Made by a program: the position numbers and the translations under genes. A stretch of DNA of 64,000 bases from positions 1 to 64,000 of the forward strand of contig NZ_LVYD01000013.1 of assembly GCF_002077945.1 (NCBI RefSeq), given 5' to 3'. Below the pieces are notes generated by a model. It saw nothing but the letters and a program-made list of their open reading frames with translations, did not search any database and was not told the DNA's origin. Source of the DNA: Niastella vici. Its GTDB lineage: Bacteria > Bacteroidota > Bacteroidia > Chitinophagales > Chitinophagaceae. Shown in pieces: positions 7,682 to 17,347 of this stretch. The first letter of the stretch is position 1. Each line of letters begins with the position of its first letter.

Positions 7682-7960
7682 ATGCCACTTACTATTGATG
7701 AATACCGATGTAAGCTTATTACTAAAATTTTATTTGCCCAATCTCCGGATGAAGTTACACGCTTTATAGACGTTGCTATGAAGAGTCTGAAAGATCACAA
7801 AGTTAATGGCTACATTATTACCAGATTTGTGACAAAAACAATTCATCATTTAGGAGAATTTAGTCCAATAGATCATAATGCGCAGCAATGGACTAATATT
7901 AAATTGGCAAGGAAACAATTTGATTACATCAGGCAACAAATCAATGTTACTGCCAAATAA
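7682..7960 (+). CDS. small hypothetical protein
   Basis: A 92-residue, probably helical soluble protein (start MPLTIDEYRCKL). Size and position suggest a distant relative of the two preceding small proteins, but I cannot align it convincingly. It is the last gene before the hydrogenase-4-like operon, 96 bases upstream of it. I do not recognise a family. Confidence 0.55.
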   Translation: MPLTIDEYRCKLITKILFAQSPDEVTRFIDVAMKSLKDHKVNGYIITRFVTKTIHHLGEFSPIDHNAQQWTNIKLARKQFDYIRQQINVTAK

Positions 7961-8056
7961 TGAATTATACGCCCGTTTTTAATCCGAATGATACCCGAAT
8001 TTAATCTATCCTCGATATGAGAATGCCGGCAAATAAAACTTTTTGTATCGATATCT

Positions 8057-10054
8057 ATGACTGAATCATTGTTTTTTATATCCATTTTATTGCTGGTGGC
8101 TGGGATTATTTCTATTCCGTTATTGCCACATTACCTGAGAGCAAGAGTTAATTTTATTTTTGTTTTCTTAATAGCCATCGCCTCTTGCGTTCCTGCGGTG
8201 AAGGTACTTTCGGGAGATTGTATTGATATTATCACTTGTAAAACCAATGTATTTGGTAATATTATTTTTCATTTAGACAGGCTGTCTTCATGGTTTATTC
8301 TTATCATCAATTTAACGTGCATTAATGGTGCGTTTTACGGTATAGGATACATGCAGCCGTATCATCAGCAACGATCAAATCTTTCCATGCATTGGATGTT
8401 ATATTTATTGTTTCAGTCTTCAATGCTTTGGGTATGCATGGCGCAGAATGGGTTAGCATTTCTGATCGTTTGGGAATTAATGTCCCTGTCATCCTTTTTG
8501 CTTGTCATCTTTGAACATCAGAATAAATCTACACTCAAGGCAGGAATAAATTACCTTGTACAAATGCACATCGGTGTGCTTTTCCTGACGACTGCTTTTA
8601 TTTGGGTTTATTTTTCGGAAGGCTCTTTTGAATTTAGTTCCATTAAAAACTTCTTTTCATCTCATTCAAACCTTGGGCTGTTCCTTTTATTCTTTATTGG
8701 CTTTGGCATAAAAGCAGAATTTATTCCCTTACATTCATGGTTGCCACAAGCACACCCCGCAGCCCCTTCGCATATCTCTGGTGTTATGTCAGGGGTTATA
8801 GTTAAGTTGGGGATTTATGGAATATTCAGGATTGTGCTTTTGCTAAGGCAGGATTTTACGATCATTGGAGAAATTGTTATTGTTATTTCAGTGCTTACCG
8901 GCCTTTATGGGGTTTTAAATGCAGCAGTACTTCGGGATTATAAGAGAATGCTTGCTTATTGTACTATTGAAAACATAGGTATTATTGGTATTGGCATCGG
9001 GCTTGGATTGATAGGAATGGGTAATGGGAATATGCTGTTACAAATCTTAGGGTTTACAGCGGCACTTTTACATACACTGAATCATTCGCTTTTTAAATCA
9101 TTGCTTTTTTTTAATGCAGGTTTCGTTCATCAGCAGACGCAGACAACGGATATGGAGAAACTCGGTGGATTGATTCATACTATGCCACAATCAGCCATGT
9201 TATTCTTAATGGGGGCACTAGCCATTAGCGGCCTTCCTCCTTTCAACGGGTTTGTATCAGAATTTCTTTTATACAGTAGCCTTATAACAGGAATTAATTC
9301 CATCGGCAATACTTACGTGATCCTGATGGTATCTTCTTTGACAGGGTTGGCAATTATCGGTGGAATCTCCATGCTTACTTTCACAAAAAGTTTTGGAACA
9401 ATATTTCTAGGTGTTCCTCGTACTTATTTTCATCAGCGTCCCAGGGAGGCCGGTTGGATTATGCGGTTACCACAGTACTTCATTTTAGCAATTATGCTTT
9501 CAATAGGATTGTTGCCACAATTATATTTATCAATTGTACAGGGAATCGTTTCAAGTTTTACACCATCAGTTACTTCAATAAATGAAGTAATGCCAGCATC
9601 ATTACTTGGTAGTATATCGGCTATTGGAAAGTTTACCTTGTTATTCATTTTGTTATTGATTTTAATATATTTTATAAGAACAAGGGTTACGCGAAGCCAT
9701 CCTGTTTCCGTAGATTCAACCTGGCGCTGCGGATATACTGCGCCTTCCCCAAGGATGCAGTACTCAGGTAAATCCTATTCAAATTCTCTTGGAAAACTGC
9801 TTAGCTTTGTTGTAATAGAAAAGAAAAAGTATAAAAAAATTCAGGTAAATGAAATATTTCCTGCAGAAAGAAAATACTCATCAAATTACAACGATTTTTT
9901 TATGACAAGAATCTTCAACCGCACCGTTAGCCAGCTTCTGTACTTTCTGGATTATTTTCAGTTCATTCAAAACGGAAAGATCCAATCATATATCCTGTAT
10001 GGTATTTTTTTTATTGTTCTTGTGTTTTTAGGAACGATTTTTAATATTATCTAA
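8057..10054 (+). CDS. HyfB-like proton-translocating antiporter-type subunit (first copy)
   Basis: A 665-residue polytopic membrane protein of the NuoL/M/N-MrpA/D family, closest in layout to HyfB/HycC of hydrogenase-4 and formate hydrogenlyase. The proton-channel residues are present: the TM5 Glu in IVWELMSLSSF, the TM7 Lys in GFGIKAEFIPLHSWLP and the TM8 Lys in GVIVKLGIYGI. After about 14 helices comes the HyfB-type C-terminal extension with the motif STWRCGYTAPSPRMQYS. It should form one of the ion-pumping half-channels of a complex I-like membrane arm. It overlaps the next gene by one base (TAATG), indicating translational coupling. Confidence 0.9.
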   Translation: MTESLFFISILLLVAGIISIPLLPHYLRARVNFIFVFLIAIASCVPAVKVLSGDCIDIITCKTNVFGNIIFHLDRLSSWFILIINLTCINGAFYGIGYMQPYHQQRSNLSMHWMLYLLFQSSMLWVCMAQNGLAFLIVWELMSLSSFLLVIFEHQNKSTLKAGINYLVQMHIGVLFLTTAFIWVYFSEGSFEFSSIKNFFSSHSNLGLFLLFFIGFGIKAEFIPLHSWLPQAHPAAPSHISGVMSGVIVKLGIYGIFRIVLLLRQDFTIIGEIVIVISVLTGLYGVLNAAVLRDYKRMLAYCTIENIGIIGIGIGLGLIGMGNGNMLLQILGFTAALLHTLNHSLFKSLLFFNAGFVHQQTQTTDMEKLGGLIHTMPQSAMLFLMGALAISGLPPFNGFVSEFLLYSSLITGINSIGNTYVILMVSSLTGLAIIGGISMLTFTKSFGTIFLGVPRTYFHQRPREAGWIMRLPQYFILAIMLSIGLLPQLYLSIVQGIVSSFTPSVTSINEVMPASLLGSISAIGKFTLLFILLLILIYFIRTRVTRSHPVSVDSTWRCGYTAPSPRMQYSGKSYSNSLGKLLSFVVIEKKKYKKIQVNEIFPAERKYSSNYNDFFMTRIFNRTVSQLLYFLDYFQFIQNGKIQSYILYGIFFIVLVFLGTIFNII

Positions 10055-12072
10055 TGGAAATTATTACAGCGTTCATATTAACTACCTTGTTAAGCATCCT
10101 GCTTGTTCCATTTATAAATGTCAGATGGAAGGGTTTAGTTACTGTAATGACTGTAGTTTTACTCGCTATTTTAAGTAGTATTATAGCGATTGAGGCAATG
10201 CATGGAAAACAAATTGAATATTTCTTTAGGGGCTCATCAGTTACCGGAAAAATTCCTTTGAGGGCTGATGCTTTGTCAGGTTTCTTTATCCTGATTATCA
10301 ATTTCACTTTTCTCACGGGCGCTTTATATGGCTTGCAGTATATGAAAGTTTACCGGGATCAGAAAGCCAATCTCTCACTTCATTGTATCAGCTTTATACT
10401 TCTTCAGGCAAGTCTTAACAGCATTTGTTCATTACAAAACACTATTGTATTTCTTATTGCCTGGGAAATAATGGCTTTATCATCTTTTATGTTGATCATT
10501 TTTGAGCATAATAAAAGGGAGACGTTAAATGCAGGAATAAACTTTTTAATCCAGTCGCATATCTGCATTATGTTTTTGATGCTTGGTTTTATATGGGTAG
10601 CGTTAAAAATGGATTCATTTGATTTCAGAGCTATTACCGTTTACTCCACAAATAATCCGTTACTCGCCGGTGTTGTTTTATTCTTTTGTTTCTTCATCGG
10701 ATTTGCCATAAAAGCAGGATTTGTTCCTTTCCATACCTGGCTGCCCTATGCGCATCCGGCAGCCCCTTCTCATGTATCGGGTGTAATGTCGGGAGTGATT
10801 ATTAAAATTGGCATCTATGGAATTTTGAGAATGCTATTACAAATAAAAAGCGATTACCTGGTAATCGGCTATATAATTCTGTTTATTTCACTCCTCACTG
10901 GAATTTATGGAGTGATGCTTGCCATCATTCAACACAACTTAAAACGGTTACTTGCTTATAGCAGTATTGAAAATATCGGTATCATTGGAATAGGAATAAG
11001 TCTGGGATGTATAGGAATAGGAAAAGGAAATAATATCTTATCCATCGTTGGATTTACGGGTGCATTGCTGCATACGTTAAACCACTCTCTTTTTAAATCA
11101 CTTTTATTTTATTGCGCTGGTAATGTATACCAGGCTGCTCACACTATGGATATTGAAAAGTTGGGCGGTATGGGTAAACAAATGTCTCATACTACCTTTT
11201 TATTTTTAATTGCTTCTCTTGCTATCTGTGGACTACCCCCTTTCAATGGATTTGTTTCTGAATTTCTAATTTACAATGGTCTGTTTACCGGACTGCGTGG
11301 TTCCGACAAAGTTTTACTTTCATGGATAGTATGCGGACTTTTTGGATTGGCATTAATCGGTGGATTAGCCATGTTATGTTTTACAAAAGCTTTCGGTTCG
11401 GTCTTTTTAGGTACGGCCCGCCACCATTTTCACCAAACTCCCAAAGAAGCTGTTATAGGGAAATTGATCCCAATGTATGGCATAGTTTTGTTAATAATAG
11501 CAATTGGCTTGTTCCCTAAATTTATTATTACTGCTTTTTCTAAACCGGTTTCTTTATTTGCTGTCAATCATTTTCCGTCAAGCCATCTACCTGCAGGGGA
11601 TGCCCTGTCAATAATTGGTTTATGTTCAGCAGCTTTCATTTTATTGGCTGGACTGATATATTTGATAAGGAAAAGAATGACAGCAAATAGATCGGTTGAA
11701 TTCAATGCAACCTGGGGTTGCGGGTATGTTGGTTCAACTGAAAAAATGCAGTATACAGCCGGTTCCTTTGTTCGTGCTTACCGCAAATTGGCAGAGCCAC
11801 TTTTTTCCATTTATAAAAAGAAAAAAGAAATAGAAGGTGTATTTCCTCAGAATGGGCAGCAAGAAACACATCCCTATGACAAAGCAGAAGAATGGTTGAT
11901 TGATTATCCCTTGCGGGTGTTAAAGGGATTCTTTAATAAATTTATTTTTTTGCAAAATGGCAATCTACAGTTTTACATATTATACGGTGTTGTTTTTATC
12001 ACGTTGATGCTGGGAATTCCTTTTTTGGTTGAATATTTAAAAGCGTTATTTCAATTTTTAAACAAGCTCTGA
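10054..12072 (+). CDS. HyfB-like antiporter-type subunit (second copy)
   Basis: A 672-residue paralogue of the preceding subunit with the same architecture: IAWEIMALSSF (TM5 Glu), GFAIKAGFVPFHTWLP (TM7 Lys), GVIIKIGIYGI (TM8 Lys) and the C-terminal WGCGYVGSTEKMQYTA extension. Tandem HyfB-type subunits mean the complex has at least three antiporter-like units once the HyfF-like subunit is counted. The two copies are well diverged, so the duplication is old. It overlaps the first copy by one base and is followed three bases later by the NuoH-like gene. Confidence 0.9.
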   Translation: MEIITAFILTTLLSILLVPFINVRWKGLVTVMTVVLLAILSSIIAIEAMHGKQIEYFFRGSSVTGKIPLRADALSGFFILIINFTFLTGALYGLQYMKVYRDQKANLSLHCISFILLQASLNSICSLQNTIVFLIAWEIMALSSFMLIIFEHNKRETLNAGINFLIQSHICIMFLMLGFIWVALKMDSFDFRAITVYSTNNPLLAGVVLFFCFFIGFAIKAGFVPFHTWLPYAHPAAPSHVSGVMSGVIIKIGIYGILRMLLQIKSDYLVIGYIILFISLLTGIYGVMLAIIQHNLKRLLAYSSIENIGIIGIGISLGCIGIGKGNNILSIVGFTGALLHTLNHSLFKSLLFYCAGNVYQAAHTMDIEKLGGMGKQMSHTTFLFLIASLAICGLPPFNGFVSEFLIYNGLFTGLRGSDKVLLSWIVCGLFGLALIGGLAMLCFTKAFGSVFLGTARHHFHQTPKEAVIGKLIPMYGIVLLIIAIGLFPKFIITAFSKPVSLFAVNHFPSSHLPAGDALSIIGLCSAAFILLAGLIYLIRKRMTANRSVEFNATWGCGYVGSTEKMQYTAGSFVRAYRKLAEPLFSIYKKKKEIEGVFPQNGQQETHPYDKAEEWLIDYPLRVLKGFFNKFIFLQNGNLQFYILYGVVFITLMLGIPFLVEYLKALFQFLNKL

Positions 12073-12075
12073 AGG

Positions 12076-12981
12076 ATGATAAGTTTTATTTTAATAATTA
12101 TCACAAGCCTGTTCTTCGGTGGAATCATTATTCGGACAAAAAGTATTACTTCCGGTCGTAAAGGCCCTGGTATTTTCCAACCGATAAAAGATATAATTCG
12201 TCTGTTAAAAAAAGGCTCTGTGTATAGCAAAACCACCAGTTTTATTTTTCAGATTGCACCCAGCATATATATTACCTCTGTTATCATGGCTATCATGATC
12301 ATTCCTTTCGGCGGATACAAAGGAATAATATCGTTTAAAGGAGATTTTGTATTTTTTGCTTATGTGTTGGGGGTAGGTAAGTTTTTCAATATTATCTCTG
12401 CATTAGATACTGGCAGTAGCTTTGAAGGAATGGGGGCAAGCAGGGAAGCATTATTTTCTATGTTTGCAGAACCTGCTTTTTTTATATTGATGGGTTCCTT
12501 AACCCTTCTCACAGGTCATACTTCCTTTCAACAAATATTTGCTTCACTGCATTTTGGTTCTTATATATCCTACATTCTCGGCGTTTTAGCCACCTTTGTA
12601 CTGGTCATGATTACAATGGTGGAAAACAGTCGTATGCCGATTGACGACCCTACAACTCACCTTGAACTTACAATGATCCATGAAGTAATGATACTTGATA
12701 ATAGTGGTTTCGACCTGGGAATGATTTTATATGCTACTAACTTGAAATTTGCCATGTACGGCGCTTTAATTGCAAACTTGTTTATGGGTACTTTTCCTTT
12801 GTATCTTACTATACCCATATTTTTCGGAATGCAGATGCTTTTTGCAATAGCTATCGGATTACTTGAGTCTTTTACGGCAAGATTCCGGATGAATCATAAT
12901 GCCCAATATATACTGGCACTATCATCGGTTTCCCTATTGATTTTCTTAGGGGTACTATTGATTTTAGGTCAATTCAGCTAA
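12076..12981 (+). CDS. HyfC/HycD-like (NuoH-type) membrane anchor subunit
   Basis: A 301-residue membrane protein of the NuoH/HycD family, which joins the hydrophilic arm to the membrane arm and forms the first ion-entry path. The conserved polar loop is present (ENSRMPIDDPTTHLELTMIH), as are the N-terminal GPGIFQPIKD segment and GSSFEGMGASREA, the usual contact with the large and small subunits. About eight helices are expected. Retention of the interface loop despite loss of redox ligands in the soluble subunits argues that the assembled complex is still selected for. Confidence 0.9.
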   Translation: MISFILIIITSLFFGGIIIRTKSITSGRKGPGIFQPIKDIIRLLKKGSVYSKTTSFIFQIAPSIYITSVIMAIMIIPFGGYKGIISFKGDFVFFAYVLGVGKFFNIISALDTGSSFEGMGASREALFSMFAEPAFFILMGSLTLLTGHTSFQQIFASLHFGSYISYILGVLATFVLVMITMVENSRMPIDDPTTHLELTMIHEVMILDNSGFDLGMILYATNLKFAMYGALIANLFMGTFPLYLTIPIFFGMQMLFAIAIGLLESFTARFRMNHNAQYILALSSVSLLIFLGVLLILGQFS

Positions 12982-13009
12982 CAACCAAAATAACAAGTCA
13001 ATAATAATA

Positions 13010-13639
13010 ATGACAAACGTATTACTGATAATATTTACCATTTCACTGTTATACCTAAGTATAGCCCATCGATTGATTACTTACATAAAAATCCTCGCAT
13101 TTCAGGGCGTATTGCTTTTTGGTATCGCTTTTATTGAGTTAATCGAAATTAATGCAATCAACCTCACTTTTGTACTTTTTGAAACAATTGCAGTAAAGGC
13201 AATTGTTATTCCTTTATTTATGAACTATACCATGAAAAGGAATAGAATAACCCGTGATGCAGAACCTTTTGTTCCCAACTTTGTATCGCTAATCATCATT
13301 ACACTTATTATCATTGCTACTTTCGTTTTATCCAATTCTATCACTGATACCCGCATTAGTAAAATATATTTTGTGGTAGCTCTTTCAACGCTATTTGCAG
13401 GATTATATATTATTGTTACAAGAAGTAAAATAATCACTCACATCATAGGGTATCTCGTCATCGAAAACGGAGTGTTTATTTTATCGGTGGCTCTGGGAAA
13501 TGAAATGCCTGTGCTGGTAAACCTGGGTATTTTGCTTGACATTTTCGCCAGCATTTTTTTACTGGGAGTTTTTGCGAACAGGATTGGTGATGTACTGAAA
13601 GATGTTGATGTTGACCAATTAAAAAATCTGAAAGATTAA
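13010..13639 (+). CDS. HyfE-like membrane subunit (NuoK-like C-terminal part)
   Basis: A 209-residue protein with about six transmembrane helices, the size and position of hydrogenase-4 component E. The C-terminal half carries a NuoK-like pair of acidic helices (GYLVIENGVFILSVA with a membrane Glu, then NLGILLDIFASIFLLGVF with a membrane Asp). In complex I the equivalent acids belong to the central hydrophilic axis. The gene is 28 bases after the NuoH-like gene and 9 bases before the HyfF-like gene. Confidence 0.85.
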   Translation: MTNVLLIIFTISLLYLSIAHRLITYIKILAFQGVLLFGIAFIELIEINAINLTFVLFETIAVKAIVIPLFMNYTMKRNRITRDAEPFVPNFVSLIIITLIIIATFVLSNSITDTRISKIYFVVALSTLFAGLYIIVTRSKIITHIIGYLVIENGVFILSVALGNEMPVLVNLGILLDIFASIFLLGVFANRIGDVLKDVDVDQLKNLKD

Positions 13640-13648
13640 TATCAAAGT

Positions 13649-15076
13649 ATGACCGGAATATATTTATCATGTGCATTTTTAATAAGTGGATTATTGCTTT
13701 TTAACAGGAACCGGGCGTTAAAAAATATGCTCGTAATAGCGTTTGTACTATTGCAGATTGGGTTTACAATTTATGAATATCTGCATATCAATACAATTGA
13801 ATTAACTTATTTCACGGCTGACTCATTGGGGGTGCTCCTTCTTATAACATTGTGCATTATCAGCATCCCGGCTTTTTACCACAGTTATGTTTATTTGGGA
13901 ACAAAGCAGGATAACCCCAAACATACTGCTATCTATTTTGCTGCGATGATTGCCTTATTAACTTCAATAAGCGCTGCTTATCTTTCCAACCATATCGCCG
14001 TTACCTGGATTTTTGTTGAATTAACCACGCTAAGTGCCTCTGCACTAATTTATCACCGCAGGAATAACCGTTCCCTGGAAGGTACCTGGAAATACGTTTT
14101 TGTTTGTGCCATCAGTATTACGCTTGTTTTCATTGGCATATTGTTTTTAAGTTTTTCTTTACCGAAGGCAGGTACTGATGATCTTTCTTTTTCGAACCTT
14201 TTGAATAAAGCTCGGGAACTAAATGCATTCTGGCTTAGATTGGCTTTCATTTTCATCTTTACAGGATTCACTGCCAAGTTAGGGTTGGTTCCTATGTACA
14301 CTGCTGGCATAGATGCAAAGGATAAGGCCCCGTCTCCTGCCGGTGCATTACTCTCCAGTGTTTTGATGAATGTCGGTTTCGTTGGTATTTTTCGTTCTTA
14401 TATAGTGACTGTAAATTCCTCTATTCACCAATGGGCGAGTCATGTGATAATCATCGCGGCCCTGCTTTCCATTTTTGTAGCAACCGTTTACATGACAAAG
14501 GTCAAAAATATTAAAAGAATGTTTGCCTATTCCAGTATTGAACATGCAGGCATAATTATGCTAGGTCTTGCAGCAGGAGGAGTAGGGAATTATGCAGCTA
14601 TACTGCATATTGTATTACATTCTTTCATTAAGTCAAGCCTTTTCTTCCAGCAAGGTCAGATCTATCGCATTTATCAAAGCAAGAGCATCTATGATGCAGG
14701 CAACTATTTTAAATATAATGTTACGGGGTCAATTGTTATGCTGCTGGCTTTCTTTTTTGCAACAGCCATGCCGCCGTCGGGTTTATTCATTAGCGAGTTT
14801 ATGATTTTTCGCTCCTTGTTTGAATCAAATTATTTGTGGATACTAATTGTTGTAATGTTCCTGTTGACAATTATCATTTGGTCTTTTGGTAAAAATATAT
14901 TTAAACTTCTTTTCACACCTGCTGTTGATTTTAAGGAAGAAGGCGTTAAAAAAATAAACCCGTTTGAATCTCTTTCTCAATTCATTTTACTTGGGCTGGT
15001 TGTTTACCTGGGATTAATTCCGCCGCAACAGTTTGTAACATTAATTCAGGAAACTATAAAAAATATACCGCATTAA
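13649..15076 (+). CDS. HyfF-like antiporter-type subunit
   Basis: A 475-residue NuoN/HyfF-type protein with about 14 helices. The TM5 Glu (FVELTTLSASAL) and the TM7 Lys (TGFTAKLGLVPMYTAGIDAK) are kept. At the TM8 position the usual Lys is Asn (SSVLMNVGFVGIF), a difference from the two HyfB-like subunits that could weaken its own channel. It is third in the row of antiporter-like subunits and ends one base before the large-subunit start codon. Confidence 0.88.
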   Translation: MTGIYLSCAFLISGLLLFNRNRALKNMLVIAFVLLQIGFTIYEYLHINTIELTYFTADSLGVLLLITLCIISIPAFYHSYVYLGTKQDNPKHTAIYFAAMIALLTSISAAYLSNHIAVTWIFVELTTLSASALIYHRRNNRSLEGTWKYVFVCAISITLVFIGILFLSFSLPKAGTDDLSFSNLLNKARELNAFWLRLAFIFIFTGFTAKLGLVPMYTAGIDAKDKAPSPAGALLSSVLMNVGFVGIFRSYIVTVNSSIHQWASHVIIIAALLSIFVATVYMTKVKNIKRMFAYSSIEHAGIIMLGLAAGGVGNYAAILHIVLHSFIKSSLFFQQGQIYRIYQSKSIYDAGNYFKYNVTGSIVMLLAFFFATAMPPSGLFISEFMIFRSLFESNYLWILIVVMFLLTIIIWSFGKNIFKLLFTPAVDFKEEGVKKINPFESLSQFILLGLVVYLGLIPPQQFVTLIQETIKNIPH

Positions 15077-15077
15077 T

Positions 15078-16577
15078 ATGAGTTATATAAGTATAGGAAA
15101 TAATGAAACTATTCGTATCTCCGCTATCCCGGAATTATCTTATTCCTCATTCCTGGAGTTCAATGTATCCTCGATGATAAAAGCAAATAGTTCTCATTGT
15201 GTAAATTATTTTGGATATCCTTACAAAGGTAAGATCAAATTAATCTGCTGTATCGCGAATGACGACTTACATACAATAAATATTTCATCAAGTATAGTGG
15301 ATAGCCAGGCTCAGCTTCCTTCTTTTACAAAGCATAATCTTGCATTCGAAAAATATGAAAGGGAAATTCATGAAAATTTTGGAACACAATATGTAGACCA
15401 TCCCTGGTTAAAACCCGTACGATTTCCCTTCAACCGGTTTAACAAAAGCCTGAGAGTAGCAGACTATCCTTTTTTCAAAATTGAGAGCGAGGAATTACAC
15501 GAAGTGGGTGTGGGCCCCATACATGCGGGTATTATTGAGCCGGGCCATTTCCGTTTTATCTGCAATGGCGAACAGATTCTTCACCTGGAGATACAATTAG
15601 GTTACCAGCACAGGGGAATTGAGCGATTATTCCTTGAAAGAAAAAAATTGCTGCAACGTACGACTTTGGCTGAAAATATTGCAGGTGATTCCGTAGCGTC
15701 GCATGGGGTTGCCTTTGTAAACCTTTGGGAAAGTTTATGCAACTATCATGCAGACAGGGATTTGCAATTGGCCAGAACCATTGCTCTGGAATTAGAACGA
15801 ATTGCTATTCACACCGGTGATTTAAGCGCAATGTGTACCGATGTCGGTTATCAACTCGGCAGCGCAGTATTTGGCAGATTGAGAACACCGGTTATTAACT
15901 ATTTTCAAAAATGGTGTGGCAACCGTTTGGCGAAAGGATTGATCCGCGCTGGTAAAAATAATTACCCGCTTACTGAAGCATTAATGGGGGAGCTTACTCA
16001 ACTACTGGACGACTATGAAAAAGATTTCGAAGAAATCGCTGAAGAGCAATTTAGTTTGCCAAGTGTATTAGCTCGCTTTGAAAAAACAGGAGTTGTAACG
16101 GCAGAGCAAGCAGCTATGATTGGAACGGTTGGCATGTCGGCTAGAATGAGTGGGATTAAAAGGGATATCCGTTCTTCACATCCTCATGATTTATATTATG
16201 AGTTACAACATCAGCCGGTAATTAAGAAGCAAGGCGATGTTTACTCTAGAGCACGGATGCGGAAGAAAGAAATCAATCAATCTATTGAATATGTAAGAGA
16301 GCTAATCCAAGACATACCGATGGGCAAGCATAGAATTGGTCTTTCTGGATATCCTGCACCAGATTCATTCGCTATTTCATTAGTAGAAGGCTGGAGAGGT
16401 GAAATTTGCCATTGTGCTGTTACAGATGAAATAGGTGAATTGGTGCATTATAAAATAAAAGATCCATCGTTTCATAATTGGCTGGCAACAGCATTGGCCG
16501 TTCGGAATAATGAAATCTCTGATTTCCCTATTTGCAACAAAAGCTTTGATCTGTCTTATTGTGGTCATGATCTATAA
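15078..16577 (+). CDS. HyfG-like large subunit lacking all NiFe-ligand cysteines
   Basis: A 499-residue protein with an N-terminal NuoC/30-kDa-like domain (about 1-120) fused to a NuoD/hydrogenase-large-subunit domain (about 140-499), the arrangement of HyfG/HycE. In catalytic NiFe enzymes two CxxC motifs hold the metal. Here the first reads E-N-I-A-G-D-S (Ala202 and Ser205 in place of Cys), and the C-terminal one reads F-D-L-S-Y-C-G-H-D-L (Ser493 and Gly496 in place of Cys; Cys495 is one residue off). The protein also ends there, without a maturation-protease tail. It therefore cannot bind NiFe and belongs with energy-converting hydrogenase-related (Ehr) proteins. The HRGIER segment near 178-183 is kept. 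A quinone-reduction role like NuoD is possible only if an electron path exists. Confidence 0.88.
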   Translation: MSYISIGNNETIRISAIPELSYSSFLEFNVSSMIKANSSHCVNYFGYPYKGKIKLICCIANDDLHTINISSSIVDSQAQLPSFTKHNLAFEKYEREIHENFGTQYVDHPWLKPVRFPFNRFNKSLRVADYPFFKIESEELHEVGVGPIHAGIIEPGHFRFICNGEQILHLEIQLGYQHRGIERLFLERKKLLQRTTLAENIAGDSVASHGVAFVNLWESLCNYHADRDLQLARTIALELERIAIHTGDLSAMCTDVGYQLGSAVFGRLRTPVINYFQKWCGNRLAKGLIRAGKNNYPLTEALMGELTQLLDDYEKDFEEIAEEQFSLPSVLARFEKTGVVTAEQAAMIGTVGMSARMSGIKRDIRSSHPHDLYYELQHQPVIKKQGDVYSRARMRKKEINQSIEYVRELIQDIPMGKHRIGLSGYPAPDSFAISLVEGWRGEICHCAVTDEIGELVHYKIKDPSFHNWLATALAVRNNEISDFPICNKSFDLSYCGHDL

Positions 16578-16594
16578 AACTAAAACAGGCAAAA

Positions 16595-17347
16595 ATGTTA
16601 GATAATCTTAAAATACTGTTTCATCAGGGCAGACAATACATTCCTGATGTGACCGCTGCACAAGTTCCAGGTATATTCAAAGGCAGACCGGTAATCAGTT
16701 CTGAAATAATTAATGAAGCTGAGCTGGCAGAAATTTGCCCAACAAACGCTATCTCGACAGCCCCTGTTTGCATTGACTTGGGAAAATGTACCTTTTGTGG
16801 AGAGTGTGCCTTTGCGTTTCCAGGTAAAATAAAATTTACAACAGATTATAGAATCGCTACCAATGACCGTGGGAGGCTTGTGATAATGGAAGGAAGTGAT
16901 AAACCCGTTGAGTTGAATCCAGAACTGATAAGAAAGGAAATTTCTAAATATTTCAGTGGCTCTTTAAAATTACGACAGGTATCAGCAGGTGGCGATAATA
17001 GCTGCGAATTGGAATTGAATGCCTGTGGAAATGTAAATTTTGATATGGGAAGGTTCGGTATTGAATTTGTAGCCTCGCCACGTCACGCAGATGGAATTGT
17101 AATTACAGGGCCTATAACAGAAAATATGGCCCAGTCATTACAGATTTGTTATGATGCAATACCTGCCCCCAAAATCATCATACTTGCAGGAATTGATGCT
17201 ATAAGCGGAGGCATATTTGAAGGCAGTCTTGCGTTAAACAGAAGTTTTTTGTCGAAATATAAAATTGATTTGTATGTACCCGGCAATCCTATACATCCTC
17301 TGACATTTATAAATGGAGTGCTTGAACTTATAAGAAAGAAAAAATGA
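16595..17347 (+). CDS. HyfI/NuoB-like small subunit with ferredoxin domain and degraded proximal cluster site
   Basis: A 250-residue fusion. Residues about 40-90 are ferredoxin-like with EICPTN and the motif C65-T-F-C68-G-E-C71; the usual fourth Cys after it is Phe (AFAFP), but Cys48 could complete one [4Fe-4S] cluster. Residues about 125-250 are the NuoB/HyfI fold (RFGIEFVASPRHADGIVITGP is diagnostic in part). The four proximal-cluster ligand positions read Asp134, Cys137, Asp201 and Asn231, so a normal N2-type cluster is unlikely. The gene overlaps the next by four bases (ATGA). Confidence 0.85.
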   Translation: MLDNLKILFHQGRQYIPDVTAAQVPGIFKGRPVISSEIINEAELAEICPTNAISTAPVCIDLGKCTFCGECAFAFPGKIKFTTDYRIATNDRGRLVIMEGSDKPVELNPELIRKEISKYFSGSLKLRQVSAGGDNSCELELNACGNVNFDMGRFGIEFVASPRHADGIVITGPITENMAQSLQICYDAIPAPKIIILAGIDAISGGIFEGSLALNRSFLSKYKIDLYVPGNPIHPLTFINGVLELIRKKK

